DNA from: Hypsibius dujardini
Lineage: Eukaryota > Tardigrada > Eutardigrada > Parachela > Hypsibiidae
DNA length: 37,867 nucleotides
Reading direction: 5' to 3'
NCBI GenBank assembly: GCA_001579985.1
Contig: LRSR01005192.1
Span: 1-37,867 of the forward strand
The notes under the pieces are model-generated. The model was not told where the DNA came from. It worked only from the letters and a program-made list of their open reading frames with translations, and searched no databases. The position numbers and the translations under genes are program-made. Of this stretch, positions 20,343-29,999 are shown one piece after another (within the stretch, counting starts at the first letter, position 1; every line of letters begins with the position of its first letter).

Positions 20343-23300
20343 TATCCACTGACAACTTTCATAGTACGTGAAGGAAAGCATTCACTGTTAACATTTCTTA
20401 CCCCAGAACTTTTCCAATTGCCAGTGGCGACACTGGACCGACTGCTCGTGACAGGATCGGAAAGTGAGCCGCATGTTAAGTGGATTCCAAAGAAGTGAAT
20501 GCAAGGCTTGTAGACATTTCAGAATGTCCTCACGACCAGTGTGGGACGAGTCATCGTGGATGGACTCGTACACGACACAGATTTCGCATATGTTCTTTTG
20601 GATTAGTTCTTGTGTAAAAATGTGATCGATTTCGAGGTTAGTGAACTCGCGGTAGGTTTCCTGGGACTCGTACGGCTGGACGTTGTGCTTCGGACTAATG
20701 GGGCAGACCACTTCGTAGGGATGAGTCGTGGCGTTCTTGCTCGGACCGGAGCATATGCCTTTCCCAGTGGAGTCCACCACCCGCCGATGCAGGGGTTCTT
20801 TCCGGCAAAAGAACCGCCCAAATGCGGCACTGTCCACACGAACACAGTCGGCGAATATTGATCTAAAGATGCGTTTGTACGATTCCAGTTTGATCACCTC
20901 CTTCACTTTCTTCCGCAGGGAAACCCCGTAACAGTAACCCCGGCTCCTGCCATCCAGCTCCATAATCTGCAGCGGAAATGTGTGTGGATTACATCAGTGT
21001 ACGATGACTAGCTGCTACATTCAACGACAAGATTGAGTACACTAGAGGGCCCAGGGAATGAGCAAAAGGGGCGGGGCAGGGGGTGGTTTTCAAATAATCG
21101 AATATTCAACCACCTGACCACCCCCTGTTCCGCCCCTTTTGCCCATACCCCGGATCCTCCAGTGTACTCAATCTTGTCGTTGATTGTAAAGCATGTGACA
21201 TGAATGTGGGTGGAGTGTACAATGGGAAGAGAAAACACTGAACTAGACTAATAAATAACCCTAACACTAAATTAAACATTTAGTTACTGATTTTAGTTTC
21301 TCTAGCTTCGTAAAAAAGTAAACCAAATAATGTGTCATTAAAATATTCTGAAACGAGTAAGTTAATTTCGAGTAAAATTGAACTAAAAAACTAGCTGTTT
21401 TAGTCCACTAAGATTTAGTGGACCAAACCAGCTATTGCGAAAGAAGTTGCTGTTACGAATATTTTTTATTTGTTAGTCCTTAGAAAAGGGATGAGTTTAA
21501 GTGTCGGGAAACATCATCACAATTAGAGCACAACGCTGTCAAATTTCTGTTCATGCATGATACTTTGAAACTTGTTTTCTTCAAAACCAGTCCTTAGACT
21601 TTAGACTTAATTTTTTAAGAATGCCACTATTTGTTTGCACTATGCTTCGAGAACTACTGTAATATATATTACTAGGATATATATATGTAAGCAACAATTT
21701 GTGACCAAGGTCAAGACTATATTCTGCGTACGACAACGTTTTCACCTCGTGCAAGCGCCATCGGTGAGTTGTTCATTGGTTTTTACTTCCACTTCTCCAA
21801 AGTTTAAACACGGTGAATACGTATTTAGGGGATTGTTAGGGTTCTTATAAGTCGGTCGGACCCACTACTTATGGTAGTCTGGGGGGGGGGGGCAAAGTGG
21901 TTAAATAATTTTCCTCGAAAACTAAACCTAATATTCGACATATGATTCCTGATCATTTTGGAACTTGTGGAATTGGAGGGGTCTGATTTTCATAGGGCAC
22001 CGGAATGTAACTTTTTCAAAAACAGCTTTTCAATCAAATTTGAAACTTGTTGAAGTCCAATAAATAAGTGTTTTTATTAATAACTGCAAATGGAAGATTA
22101 AAACATTCAAGAATGGTACAAATTTAATGAAACAACTGCAATTTTGGAAAACGTTTTGAAATCTTGGAGGGTCCCTGGAATCACATCCTCAACCCAAGCC
22201 TCCATAAATTTCAAAATAATCACGAACCGTATTCCCTATTGTGCGTTCAATTTGAAAAAATGTGTTTTGACCTTTGCCCACCTCAAGAGGGGTCCTGATT
22301 CCGACCTGTAAGAACCTTAAGCGAACCTCTGGTTAAGACCAGGCGCTTGTTTACGGTCCTTCAAAGTTGCGAAACCAGGAACCCTCATGGTAGGACCAGA
22401 GGGGTGAGCTAAGGGCAAATCACATCATGAAAGGGGCTGGACACAATGCTGATGGTAGACAAAATCCCCTACCCTGTCTTTAGTTTCCGCTGCCACCTTT
22501 TGCTTGTCACTGTCACTCTCGAATTGCACAAAGTACTGCGGGTGTTCGGCTTTCGTCTCCTTTCGCCAGTTCGCTCGCTCGCCGATGCCAGTGCCCACTG
22601 GCGGTACTGCAAAGAAAGGAAAAACAGGGATAGAGTGACCGGCGGCTTATCTTTTGCGATAAACTCCACCAAAATACCTAGAATTATATGATCAAAGAAT
22701 ATTCAGAATATTCATCGAGCTGCACTAAATCAATCAATTAGAATATTCTTCGAGTTGTACTAAAGCAATCAAATTTAGCAAATGACTCGTACCACTCTGA
22801 AGTAATGAACGTTTTCCTGCTTTTAAATCAATAATCAATATACTACAAAAGACAAGTACCGTAATAAAGGATTTATCAGTAGCTTCACTGAAATTGCTCT
22901 GGACATTTTGCAGTCGATTTCAATTTGTTGGCGGCTGAATAAAATACTTTCGTATGAAACAAAAAGTTTGATGGCCGGTGAACTTCGAAGTTTATTAATT
23001 TCGATATCTGACATTACAATTACAAGCATTTGTACAACGTAACTACATACAGCTCCGCTGCTCCAGTATGCTACGGCACGAGCGGTTTTCTAACCTGCTG
23101 CCGGAAGGATAGTGCGACAGGGAATGTCCTGTAGTAGTAGTGGGATACCTGCCGCGAGGCTGAAGCCGGTGGACGTTGATGTTTGACCAGTCTGCTAAAA
23201 ATTGAAAATCGGTTGATTAGAGGATGCAAAGTTTCTTAAATGTGACTATGACAGGTTCTGCCCTGTAGAAACCTAGTCACTGACCGGAATCGTAAGTGGT

Positions 23301-23695
23301 GCTAGCTGCTGACCAGGCATGCTGCTTCCCACTCGATTTCCGCCAATCCTTGTTGATGTCCTGGACGCCTGGCATATTGATAAATTTTTCAATTCGTCCT
23401 CCCGTTCATCCTTAAGACATACAGAATTAAAGGTTAGTGCAAAGTGAAACTGCAAGTCCTATATTCTCGTGCTCGTTACATGCGTTCTGTGAAAGTATGG
23501 CACAAATTTGAATTCGCACCAGTTTCACTTGCAGCTCTGCGGACCTCTGCTCCGATTGCCGTAGCTGATCCTTTGTCTTACAGAGCTCCGTTTGCAACAC
23601 ACGGACCAGATTCTTATTCGTCAAGTGTTTCTGTTTCCACTTGGAGGCATTGGCATCTATTTTTTCCAGCTCCATCAGATCAGGCGCGATTTCAC
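19521..23695 (-). CDS. gene A: coiled-coil, Cys-rich protein of unknown family
   Basis: Minus-strand exons by splice sites: 23695-23529, 23410-23285, 23194-23095, 22606-22473, 20966-20402 and 19720-19521 (stop TGA). Donors are GTGAAA, GTCAGT, GTTAGA, GTAGGG and GTAAGA. Every junction keeps phase. The first exon expects one base from an upstream phase-1 exon; MAT copy 2 (24688-24511) supplies it, giving 1470 nt, or 489 residues. Order: coiled coil (KHLTNKNLVRVLQTELCKTK, DQLRQSEQRSAELQ), a Ser/Thr/Gly linker (GQTSTSTGFSLAAGIPLL), WRKETKAEHPQYFVQFESDS, then a single 188-codon exon rich in Cys/His (CRKEPLHRRVV, NICEICVVYES, FRSCHEQSVQCRHW), and a C-terminus starting RRVLDDISGFLLWATNITYL. The segment KLESYKRIFRSIF vaguely recalls the TYERL core of gene B. 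No named family recognised. It converges on gene B. Confidence 0.6.
20967..22472. other. large intron of gene A
   Basis: Contains the hairpin MITE at 21022-21182, a TTTTAGTTT/AACTAAAA word tract at 21250-21430, a 12-G run at 21881-21892 and otherwise unremarkable sequence. No independent gene seen. Confidence 0.5.
21022..21182. mobile_element. hairpin MITE, third copy of the GGGGCGGGGCAG family
   Basis: CAACGACAAGATTGAGTACA is mirrored by TGTACTCAATCTTGTCGTTG, with internal AAAAGGGGCGGGGCAGGGGG and its complement. The outer 20 bp differ from the two copies at 16552 and 26607, but the G-rich arms are shared. Located in the large intron of gene A. Confidence 0.7.
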
Positions 23696-23894
23696 CTGCT
23701 TGATTGAGCAACCATGTTAAAAGATTCCCAAATCACAAGAATTTAGCTGTTTTGGAAAGGATTGTTGTTAAGATAAATAATCTTTCAAACGGGTAAGAAA
23801 TTTTCGCGCAGGGCAAACTTGATAAAAAATCCCTGCTGGTCAAGCAAGATTCGAATGCTAAAAAAGGTTCAACCAGATTTACGGTAAGACCGGA

Positions 23895-24178
23895 AGATTA
23901 CCGGTCACCCCGGAGAGTTTGTGGCTTAATCGGAAAATCAATAATCAGTCCAGTCGACTGATAATGGGAGTATTTCAGTTGCCAGTCAGTCAATCGAACT
24001 GACAGTTTGTCTTCCACTGAAACCGACAACTTTCCTGAGTGACCTTCTATCGCTCGGGTTCACCACCAATTTGTAGAGTTTAATATCATTCAGCCTTACT
24101 AACTCTATGTTTTCCGATTAAACCAATATTAAACCCTCTGGACTAACCGTTAATCAAACAACTAACAATCTTCCGGGG
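23895..24178. mobile_element. element with CCGGAAGATT inverted ends
   Basis: CCGGAAGATTACCGG at 23895 and AATCTTCCGGGG at 24168 are inverted repeats, as are TTAATCGGAAAA (about 23935) and TTTTCCGATTAA (about 24110). In the left arm only CCCCGGAAGAATC (11527-11539) remains at the corresponding place, exactly at the junction where left and right block order differ. Confidence 0.5.
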
Positions 24179-24222
24179 TGTCTGTCTGCTTGTCTGTCTG
24201 TTTGTCTGTTTGTCTGTATTTA
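24178..24222 (+). repeat. (TGTC)n microsatellite in the MAT copy 2 intron
   Basis: TGTCTGCTTGTCTGTCTG repeats, the counterpart of 11490-11527 in the left arm. Confidence 0.85.
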
Positions 24223-24510
24223 CTCAGGTGTCGGAATAGATTTCATCAGGATATTGAATACTACAACGGCCTTGCTTCTAGAAAAAATGCATACCGGAGA
24301 AGCCATAGCCAACACTCCTCGATACAAACAAAAGACAAAGATACGAAAATACAACCAATTCAAAATTCAGTACATCAATCAACCGCTTCATACCAGCAGA
24401 AAGTGGAAAAACTGAAATTAAATATTTTAATAAATTAACCATTAATTTAGCCAAAATTTTATCCGGAATTAGAATACTAGCACAATCGTGCCTCCCTAAA
24501 AAATGCATAC

Positions 24511-24729
24511 CAGAATGGCCGGCGCCGAAACTCTCGGAAGTGAACAAAAAGGCATCCGGACGGCTGGGCAACTTGACGCGCAGTGAACCCAACGTGAACG
24601 TTCCACTCTCATAATTATCCTCTTCTGCCGCGGCATGGCCGTTGGTCTGACCGCCGTTTTTCATCTCGTTACTGTCGCCGGCTGGCATTTTAACGCTGGG
24701 AGTGGGATGAAAGCACGGGTCCGAGGCAG
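24511..24729 (-). CDS. MAT-like first coding exon, copy 2
   Basis: This 219-bp exon follows TCTCGTGTTTAG, with its ATG at 24688. The 59 codons run MPAGDSNEMKNGGQTNGH ... DAFLFTSESFGAGHS, and the donor is GTATGC. It ends in phase 1, the phase required by the first gene A exon at 23695, 815 nt further on. Relative to canonical MAT, the FTSESVGEGHP motif carries Phe for Val, Ala for Glu and Ser for Pro, so it would not be a normal SAM-synthetase N-terminus. It is either the 5' exon of a gene A fusion transcript or a drifting exon duplicate. Confidence 0.7.
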
Positions 24730-25466
24730 CTAAACACGAGAAAAATAAAAAATAGAAACTTTTGCGCTTTGTTCACCGAGCTAAACTCTTCACTTTAATT
24801 ACTTTAATTTAAACAAAATGCACACATAGGGTCAGCAACAACGAAATCCAATATCAGCGCCCGTTAATCAAGACGATCAAGACAATCAATCAACCCAAAA
24901 TCACAATCAAGCAAAACCAAGCCTCGACCAGCAAAATTATCCTCCCAGAAATACGAATTGCAATGTACCAAGCAAATTTCACCGAAATTCGATTAATAAA
25001 ATGAATTTGCTACTATGTAAACCATTCACACAAAGATTGCCAGCCCGAGTTACTACAGAGAAGAAAAAACACCGAAACAGTAAAATTCAAATCGAATCAA
25101 GACTTCTGAATACATCAATCAACCGATCAACCATTTACGGCAAGCAGATCCTCTTCAAACCGAAATTTAATGTTTAAATGTGTTTACTCAGGTGTCGGGC
25201 TAGATTTCACCTGGACATTGAATTCTACAACGGCCTTGCTTCTAGAGAAAAATGCATACCGGATAGGCCAGAGCCAACACTCCTCGACACGAAAAAAAAT
25301 ACGAAAGTCCAACCAATTCAAGATTCAATACATCAATCAATCGCTTCATATAAACAGAAAGTAGAAAAACTGAAATTAAATATTTTAATAAATTAACCTT
25401 ACTTCAGTTAAAATTTCACTCGATATTAAAATACTTCTACGATCGTGCCTCCCAAAAAATACTTAC
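24730..25466 (-). repeat. spacer between MAT copies 2 and 3
   Basis: Mostly homologous to 11545-12025 of the left arm in reverse complement. It includes ATGCATTTTTCTCTAGAAGC and the CAAGGCCGTTGTAG block that also occurs after copy 2. No further MAT exon was found here, so copy 3 has no MAT exon 2 before the next exon-1 copy. Confidence 0.65.
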
Positions 25467-25685
25467 CAGGATGGCCGGCGCTGACACTCTCGGAGGTGAA
25501 CAAAAAGGCATCCGGATGACTGGGCGCCTTGACGCGCAATGAACCCGACGTGAACGTTCCACTCTCATAATTATCCTCCACCGGCGTGGCATGGCCGTTG
25601 GTCTGGCCGCCGTTTTTCACCTCGTTACTGTCGTCGGCTTGCATTTTACCGCTAGGAGAGGGACAAAAGAACGAGTCCAAGGCAG
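25467..25685 (-). CDS. MAT-like first coding exon, copy 3
   Basis: This 219-bp exon follows TCTCGTATTTAG, with its ATG at 25644. The 59 codons run MQADDSNEVKNGGQTNGH ... DAFLFTSESVSAGHP. It has the best donor of the three, GTAAGT (25466-25461), and again ends in phase 1. It is the closest copy to canonical MAT (FTSESV kept), but GEGHP reads SAGHP. With copy 2 downstream on the same strand, it could be an alternative first exon for gene A. No MAT exon 2 was found. Confidence 0.7.
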
Positions 25686-25867
25686 CTAAATACGAGAAAA
25701 ATGAAAAATGGAAGTTTTCGCGCTTTGTTCACCGAGCAAAACTCGAGCAAACCCGAGAAAAACTGGTGTAAGATTGGTCGATGCGCTGCGGAGGCACGGT
25801 GATACGGCAGTCAGTTCCACAGCGCCACCTGTTGGAACGGACGCACATGCGTGCCAAAGTTGCATCA

Positions 25868-26032
25868 GGCGTCATCCACAAAATACGTATTCAAAAAATG
25901 GTTTTTTTTCGGCCACCCACTTACCCAGATAATCAAAATTATGCTGGAGGGCGGGGTCTATTTTACTAATGAGTAATCAAGGGTCTAGACCAGCACCTAT
26001 CCTCCTTTGATTACGTAATATGAGGATGCCCC
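25868..26032. mobile_element. PIF/Harbinger-type MITE, short copy
   Basis: GGCGTCATCCACAAAATACG at the left and ATATGAGGATGCCCC at the right form an inverted repeat related to the element at 27713-28004. Flanks are TCA (25865-25867) and TTA (26033-26035). The uninterrupted sister sequences read GCATTAGGACG, consistent with a 3-bp TTA target duplication whose left copy has mutated. It is absent from both sister copies of this segment (8490 and 17660). Confidence 0.65.
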
Positions 26033-26370
26033 TTATGACGTTTTTACCGAGCGTGAATCATTATCCCATTCTGCTTTTGGACCTTTTTCATGTTGTTTCT
26101 CACCTTTTCGTATACTCTTCTCCTATCGTTGATGTTGAAGTTCCATTTGCTTTCACGGCACTCAACACACAGCAGACTACCAAAGCGCGTCCACCAAAAA
26201 CATCGCAATTTCTTCTTTTCTTTTACACCAGCCTGTCGCTCTCAGAAAGGGCAGAAACAAACGCTATTGAAACTCGATGACGTGGCTGGGTGAAGACTTC
26301 AACCGAAACAGAAGCAGGCAACCGGAAAAGTCAAAAACTAACGTCATTATTACGCGTAGTAGGGTCACTG
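26033..26370 (+). repeat. right copy of duplicated segment S6
   Basis: Inverted partner of 17330-17640, with CATTCTGCTTTTGGACC, CAACACACAGCAGAC and GCGTCCACCAAAAACATCGC in common. See the 17330-17765 entry for the question of coding. Confidence 0.6.
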
Positions 26371-26530
26371 ATACGTCGGCCTAATCTATCAATCAACAAG
26401 CGTTTGCCAGAGAAATCGAGATTGGAAAATTGAAATATCAAATCCCGCCCGAAAACCAACTACCAGAAAAATCCCGACCTGGCAATGCAATTCCCAGATT
26501 CGAAACAGGAACGTCAACTGGTGTTGAGGT

Positions 26531-26566
26531 TCAGCAGCCGGCATCTTCTGGGTCAGCATCCACAAT
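26531..26566 (-). pseudogene. B': last exon of the duplicated gene B
   Basis: The acceptor CTTCCTTCAG is followed by 11 codons IVDADPEDAGC and TGA, matching the gene B end IVDDGPEDAG. The exon preceding it in gene B (DFELAQYSVMWPGF...) is missing between here and 27661, so this terminal exon is stranded. Confidence 0.7.
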
Positions 26567-26606
26567 CTGAAGGAAGAAAACCACACAATTCTTATTATAT
26601 GTTACA

Positions 26607-26768
26607 GAAAGCGACAAAATTTAATCTAACTGAGGGTCGCGGAAAAAGGCAAAAGAGGCAGGGCAGGGGTTGAGCTCCACTGGTTAATTGGTTGACCAAG
26701 TATTACCTCTGCCCCACCCCTTTTGCCCATTTTCAGGACCCTCCATTAGATTAAATTTTGTCGCTTAC
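26607..26768. mobile_element. hairpin MITE, right-arm copy of 16552-16718
   Basis: AAAGCGACAAAATTTAATCT is mirrored at the right end (AGATTAAATTTTGTCGCTT allowing mismatches), with AGAGGCAGGGCAGGGG arms inside. Confidence 0.7.
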
Positions 26769-27159
26769 TGTAGAGGCCACAAGAAGCCTATCTCATACAG
26801 CATTATCAGAGATACGGATGGCATCTAATCTCAATTCAAATGCCCAATTCATACCCAATCAAATCACATCATACCCCAACAAATCAAATTGAGTCCGTAT
26901 TTGAGTTCAACTTCATTTGATTTGATTGAACTTGAAATTTATTTGATTTAATTTGTTTTTCAGCATTTTTCAGCCATTTCCCACCAAAAACTACGCAAAC
27001 TCATGCTTTTTCATCAATTTGAAGATACTTTGAGCACAAATTGATCAAACCTTAGGTCGTGCTTAGAAATTCGTTTTGTCAGCCATCTGAGCTAAAACTA
27101 CTGCGTTTTTAGAATATATATTTTATTCCGACGAAGAAACAGTCAGAATGTGTAATATA

Positions 27160-27655
27160 CATGTGACAAAAACTTTCAACTAACCATGTTAAAGGCAATT
27201 TTTTAATGCCGCCCAGCAAAACAGGGTGGTCTGAATTTGAGCCAATTTTTGCCTTCGTGTGCTATTGCTTTTTCCATTGCTGGAATTATGGAATAAATGT
27301 CTGGCTGACCGGAGAACGGAGAAAGCAAAATTGAACGAAATTCGTCATTTTTAATAGACACGTTGTAAATTTTAACCGGAAAATGTCAACCAGAAATTGA
27401 GATGGCGTTATCATTTTTGACAATGAAACTACGGAGTCTTCAATGATGAATCCATGCTCCATCGTCTTGGACCACCGCCTCCAGACAGCGAAAGAGTGAA
27501 AATAAACTTTGAACTCAATTAACGCACCAATCAAACGCTCAAAGCAATGGTACGTGATAGCCAAAATTGGCGCAAATTCAGACCAGCTGTTTTGCTGGGC
27601 ACCCTTAAAAACATAGCTTTAACTCGGTTAGTTCAAAGTTTTTGCCATGTGTGTA
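27160..27655. mobile_element. hairpin MITE, right-arm copy of 14985-15465
   Basis: CAGCAAAACAGGGTGGTC near 27215 and GACCAGCTGTTTTGCTGGG near 27580 belong to the two inverted arms, which reach out to ACATGTGACAAAAAC and GTTTTTGCCATGTGT. Same intron position as in gene B. Confidence 0.75.
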
Positions 27656-27660
27656 TATAC

Positions 27661-28126
27661 CTGCATAAAGTCTGGGCCCATCAACAGCAGCACAATGCAC
27701 AGACGCTCATAAGGGGTCATTCACATATTACGTAATCAAGGAAGGGTCGGTGGGTAGTCTGGAATTGTGATTACTTTTGATGACAAACAGGAGGGTCCTC
27801 TCTTGAGTTGAATACTATTGATTACGTACGGCAGAGGGTGGGTGACCAACACTGAAGAAAACATGGATATGGAAGGTGGTCGATTCATTGATAAGCTGTG
27901 ATTACGAACGTAGGGTGGTCGTTTTACTGATTACATTTGATGACAGGGGTGGACTAGTGTTAAAATTTCGCTAATTTTCGATTACCTAATATGTTAATGA
28001 CCCCTAAGTCCGCTCAGCGCACAGCCCAACTTGTTCAGGAATCCGCTTTTCCGGCGGCAGAGCATGCCACGGTAGAGGCAGCTGCCAAGTCTGCTCGTTG
28101 TCCAGCGTCGCGCTGTCGTTGAGGAG
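27661..28126 (-). pseudogene. B': gene B exon split by a MITE
   Basis: Copy of the 14809-14979 exon of gene B on the minus strand. The first part reads LLNDSATLDNEQTWQLPLPW and HALPPEKRIPEQVGLCAER; the second reads YERLCIVLLLMGPDFMQ before a GTATAT donor. Between them, at the codon before TYERL, lies the 292-bp element 27713-28004. Gene B exons upstream of this one are absent, because homology with the left arm ends near 28300 (left 14640), and the following exon is also lost. This copy cannot make the gene B protein. Confidence 0.8.
27713..28004. mobile_element. PIF/Harbinger-type MITE inserted in a B' exon
   Basis: GGGGTCATTCACATATTACG at the left and TAATATGTTAATGACCCC at the right form the inverted ends. 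The flanking TAA (27710-27712, 28005-28007) is a 3-bp target duplication: the intact gene B exon reads CTCATAAGTCC across the site. A 3-bp TWA duplication with G-rich ends is the PIF/Harbinger hallmark. The interior has GGGTGG-rich words and no coding frame. Confidence 0.85.
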
Positions 28127-28711
28127 CTAGAATACACATAAGCCAAAACAATAATTTAGTCTTGCTTAGATTCATTTAAAATATTAATAAAAAGCCCCAA
28201 AACAAGCATTATAATTTTAACTGAGTTTAGGATAACGATTAATTTTTAATTTAATTTAAATTCAAGTTCGTGCTTAATATTATTCCTTAATTTAACATGA
28301 AAGTTTTCGCTGTACTGGACATTTATATTTATTTTCAATTTAAATTTATTAACGGCTTGCTAAAGATTGCTAATTAAATGACGATTTGATTGACTGCTGC
28401 AAGCTATTAAAAGTATCAATCCTTATTGACAAAATATTTTTGCACGGTTTAGCAATTTTTTTACGATGTTTTTGATAAATTGAAAGTATAGAATTTAATT
28501 AAAATGATTCAAATTAAACAGCAAGAAAGTTTTCAATTAGTTTTTATACAAATTCATGTTGGAGACAATGATTTCAATTCTGATGAAAAATCACCTTCTA
28601 CCAAATTAAAATTAAGTTTTCATTTAATTTAAATTCACAAGTTTAATATAGACAAGACTATACTCAGCGTATTGCAGATGACTGGACCGAATAGCTCCAC
28701 TAGTGTTCCTT
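28127..28711. other. end of right arm; AT-rich stretch
   Basis: 28127-28300 is the reverse complement of the gene B intron 14640-14808. From 28300 to 28660 the sequence is rich in AATTTAAATT words, and no gene was seen. Confidence 0.55.
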
Positions 28712-28824
28712 TAGCGACGCAATTCTAACGCAGACTGCGTTTTCCGTATATATGACCCCAGGTGTGCGGACAAAAGCACTTACCCACTCAAATGCGCCTC
28801 AGTCTTCAATCAAGCAACTTAACA
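28712..28824 (+). repeat. dispersed block shared with 1391-1506
   Basis: Same order and orientation of words as the left copy, including TATATATGACC and CTTCAATCAAGCAA. See the 1391-1506 entry. Confidence 0.5.
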
Positions 28825-28888
28825 ATCATCTGCGTCGCCGTTTGTACAGCTAAAAATAATTAGTTATGGAATTAAACGGATAGATCAC

Positions 28889-29328
28889 GGTGTAGCCAGT
28901 GTAGCACGGTGTAGCCGGTATAGCCGGTATAGCCGGTGTAGTCGGTGTAGCCAGTGTAGCCAGTGTAGCCAGTGTAGTCAGTGTAGCCAGTGTAGTCAGT
29001 GTAGCCAATGTAGCCAATGTAGCCAGTGTAGCCGGTGTAGCCACTATAGCACAGTGTAGCACGGTGTAGCCAGTGTAGCCGATGTAGCCGATGTAGCCAG
29101 TGTAGCCTGTGTAGCCAATGTAGCCGGTGTAGCCGGTGTAGCACAGCGTAGCACAGTGTAGCACGGTGTAGCCAGTGTAGCCAGTGTAGCCAGTGTAACC
29201 AGTGTAGCCAGTGTAGCCGGTGTAGCCGGTGTTGCAGGTGTGGCACAGTGTAGCCGGTATAGCACAGTGTAGCCTGTGTAGCCTGTGTGGCACGGTGTAG
29301 CACGGTGTAGCCAGTGTAGCACGGTGTA
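28889..29328 (+). repeat. 9-bp minisatellite, GTGTAGCCA unit
   Basis: About 45-50 units of GTGTAGCCA/GTGTAGCCG with interspersed GTGTAGCACG variants. Because the unit is 9 bp, both strands keep long open frames (Thr-Gly-Tyr repeats on the minus strand). These follow from the period and are not evidence of a gene. Confidence 0.95.
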
Positions 29329-29826
29329 CAAGTGCGTTTGCAACAGCTTCCGGCGAAAATTGTCGGACCACCCTCTTTCGGTGTAAACATAGACCACCCT
29401 ACTGTATTAGTGAATTTCCACAGACCATGAGCGGCAAAATTGATTGCTTGATATTTTCAACGGCTCAATTGAATATTCTTTATATTGATCGATTGATTGA
29501 AAATGGCACCACCTCAACCTGTTACTCCACGGAAAGTCACGGCAATTTCACCCAGTAGTGTTCGTCGCCGGCTGTATATATGTAATTTAATAATTAATTC
29601 TAGTGATTTTTGTAAAAAATACTGAAGGAAATTATTCTTTGTGGAGTTGTGGAGTTTTGGAGTAGTCCATGTTCAAACCGAAAATCAAAAAAAGTGTCCC
29701 AAGTTAGCCCAAAAACAGTAGGGTGGTCTATGTTTACACCAAAAGAGGGTGGTCCGACTTACCACCGGAAGTTGTTGCAAACACAGCTGTAGCCGGTGTT
29801 GCTGGTGTAGCACGGTGTAGCACTTT
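28889..29826. mobile_element. foldback-like element with minisatellite arms
   Basis: The minisatellite is followed by a unique arm (29338-29404: TTTGCAACAGCTTCCGG ... GTAAACATAGACCACCCTAC). A centre of about 310 bp comes next, then the inverted arm (29717-29784: GTAGGGTGGTCTATGTTTAC ... CCGGAAGTTGTTGCAAAC) and a short stretch of the same minisatellite (29786-29826). Tandem subrepeats inside long inverted termini are the architecture of foldback elements. The centre has a 40-codon frame at 29503-29625 (MAPPQPVTPRKVTAISPSSV...) of unknown meaning. Outer ends and target duplication were not located. Confidence 0.5.
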
Positions 29827-29999
29827 GGAATTTGTTTCTGCCAAGTCCGGGGCTCGATTGCAGATAAAAAATTTTCTAAAATCTACATGTTTCAGTCCAC
29901 TATTTGTGAGAAAAAATTCAGGGAAATCGGGGTGTGTAATTCCATTCCAACTCCTCGTTAGTGATGCAGCCTGAACATTCCGCGCTAACCGGCATTACT

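Noticed and set aside
10976-25685. Calling the three MAT-like exons functional SAM synthetase genes
   Set aside because: Only the first 59 codons are present each time, no catalytic or ATP-binding exons follow in the window, and the GEGHP motif is altered.
28850-29397. Three overlapping minus-strand frames of 117-173 codons with TGY-type repeats
   Set aside because: They arise because the 9-bp minisatellite unit is a multiple of three; all frames stay open and none has a non-repeat domain.
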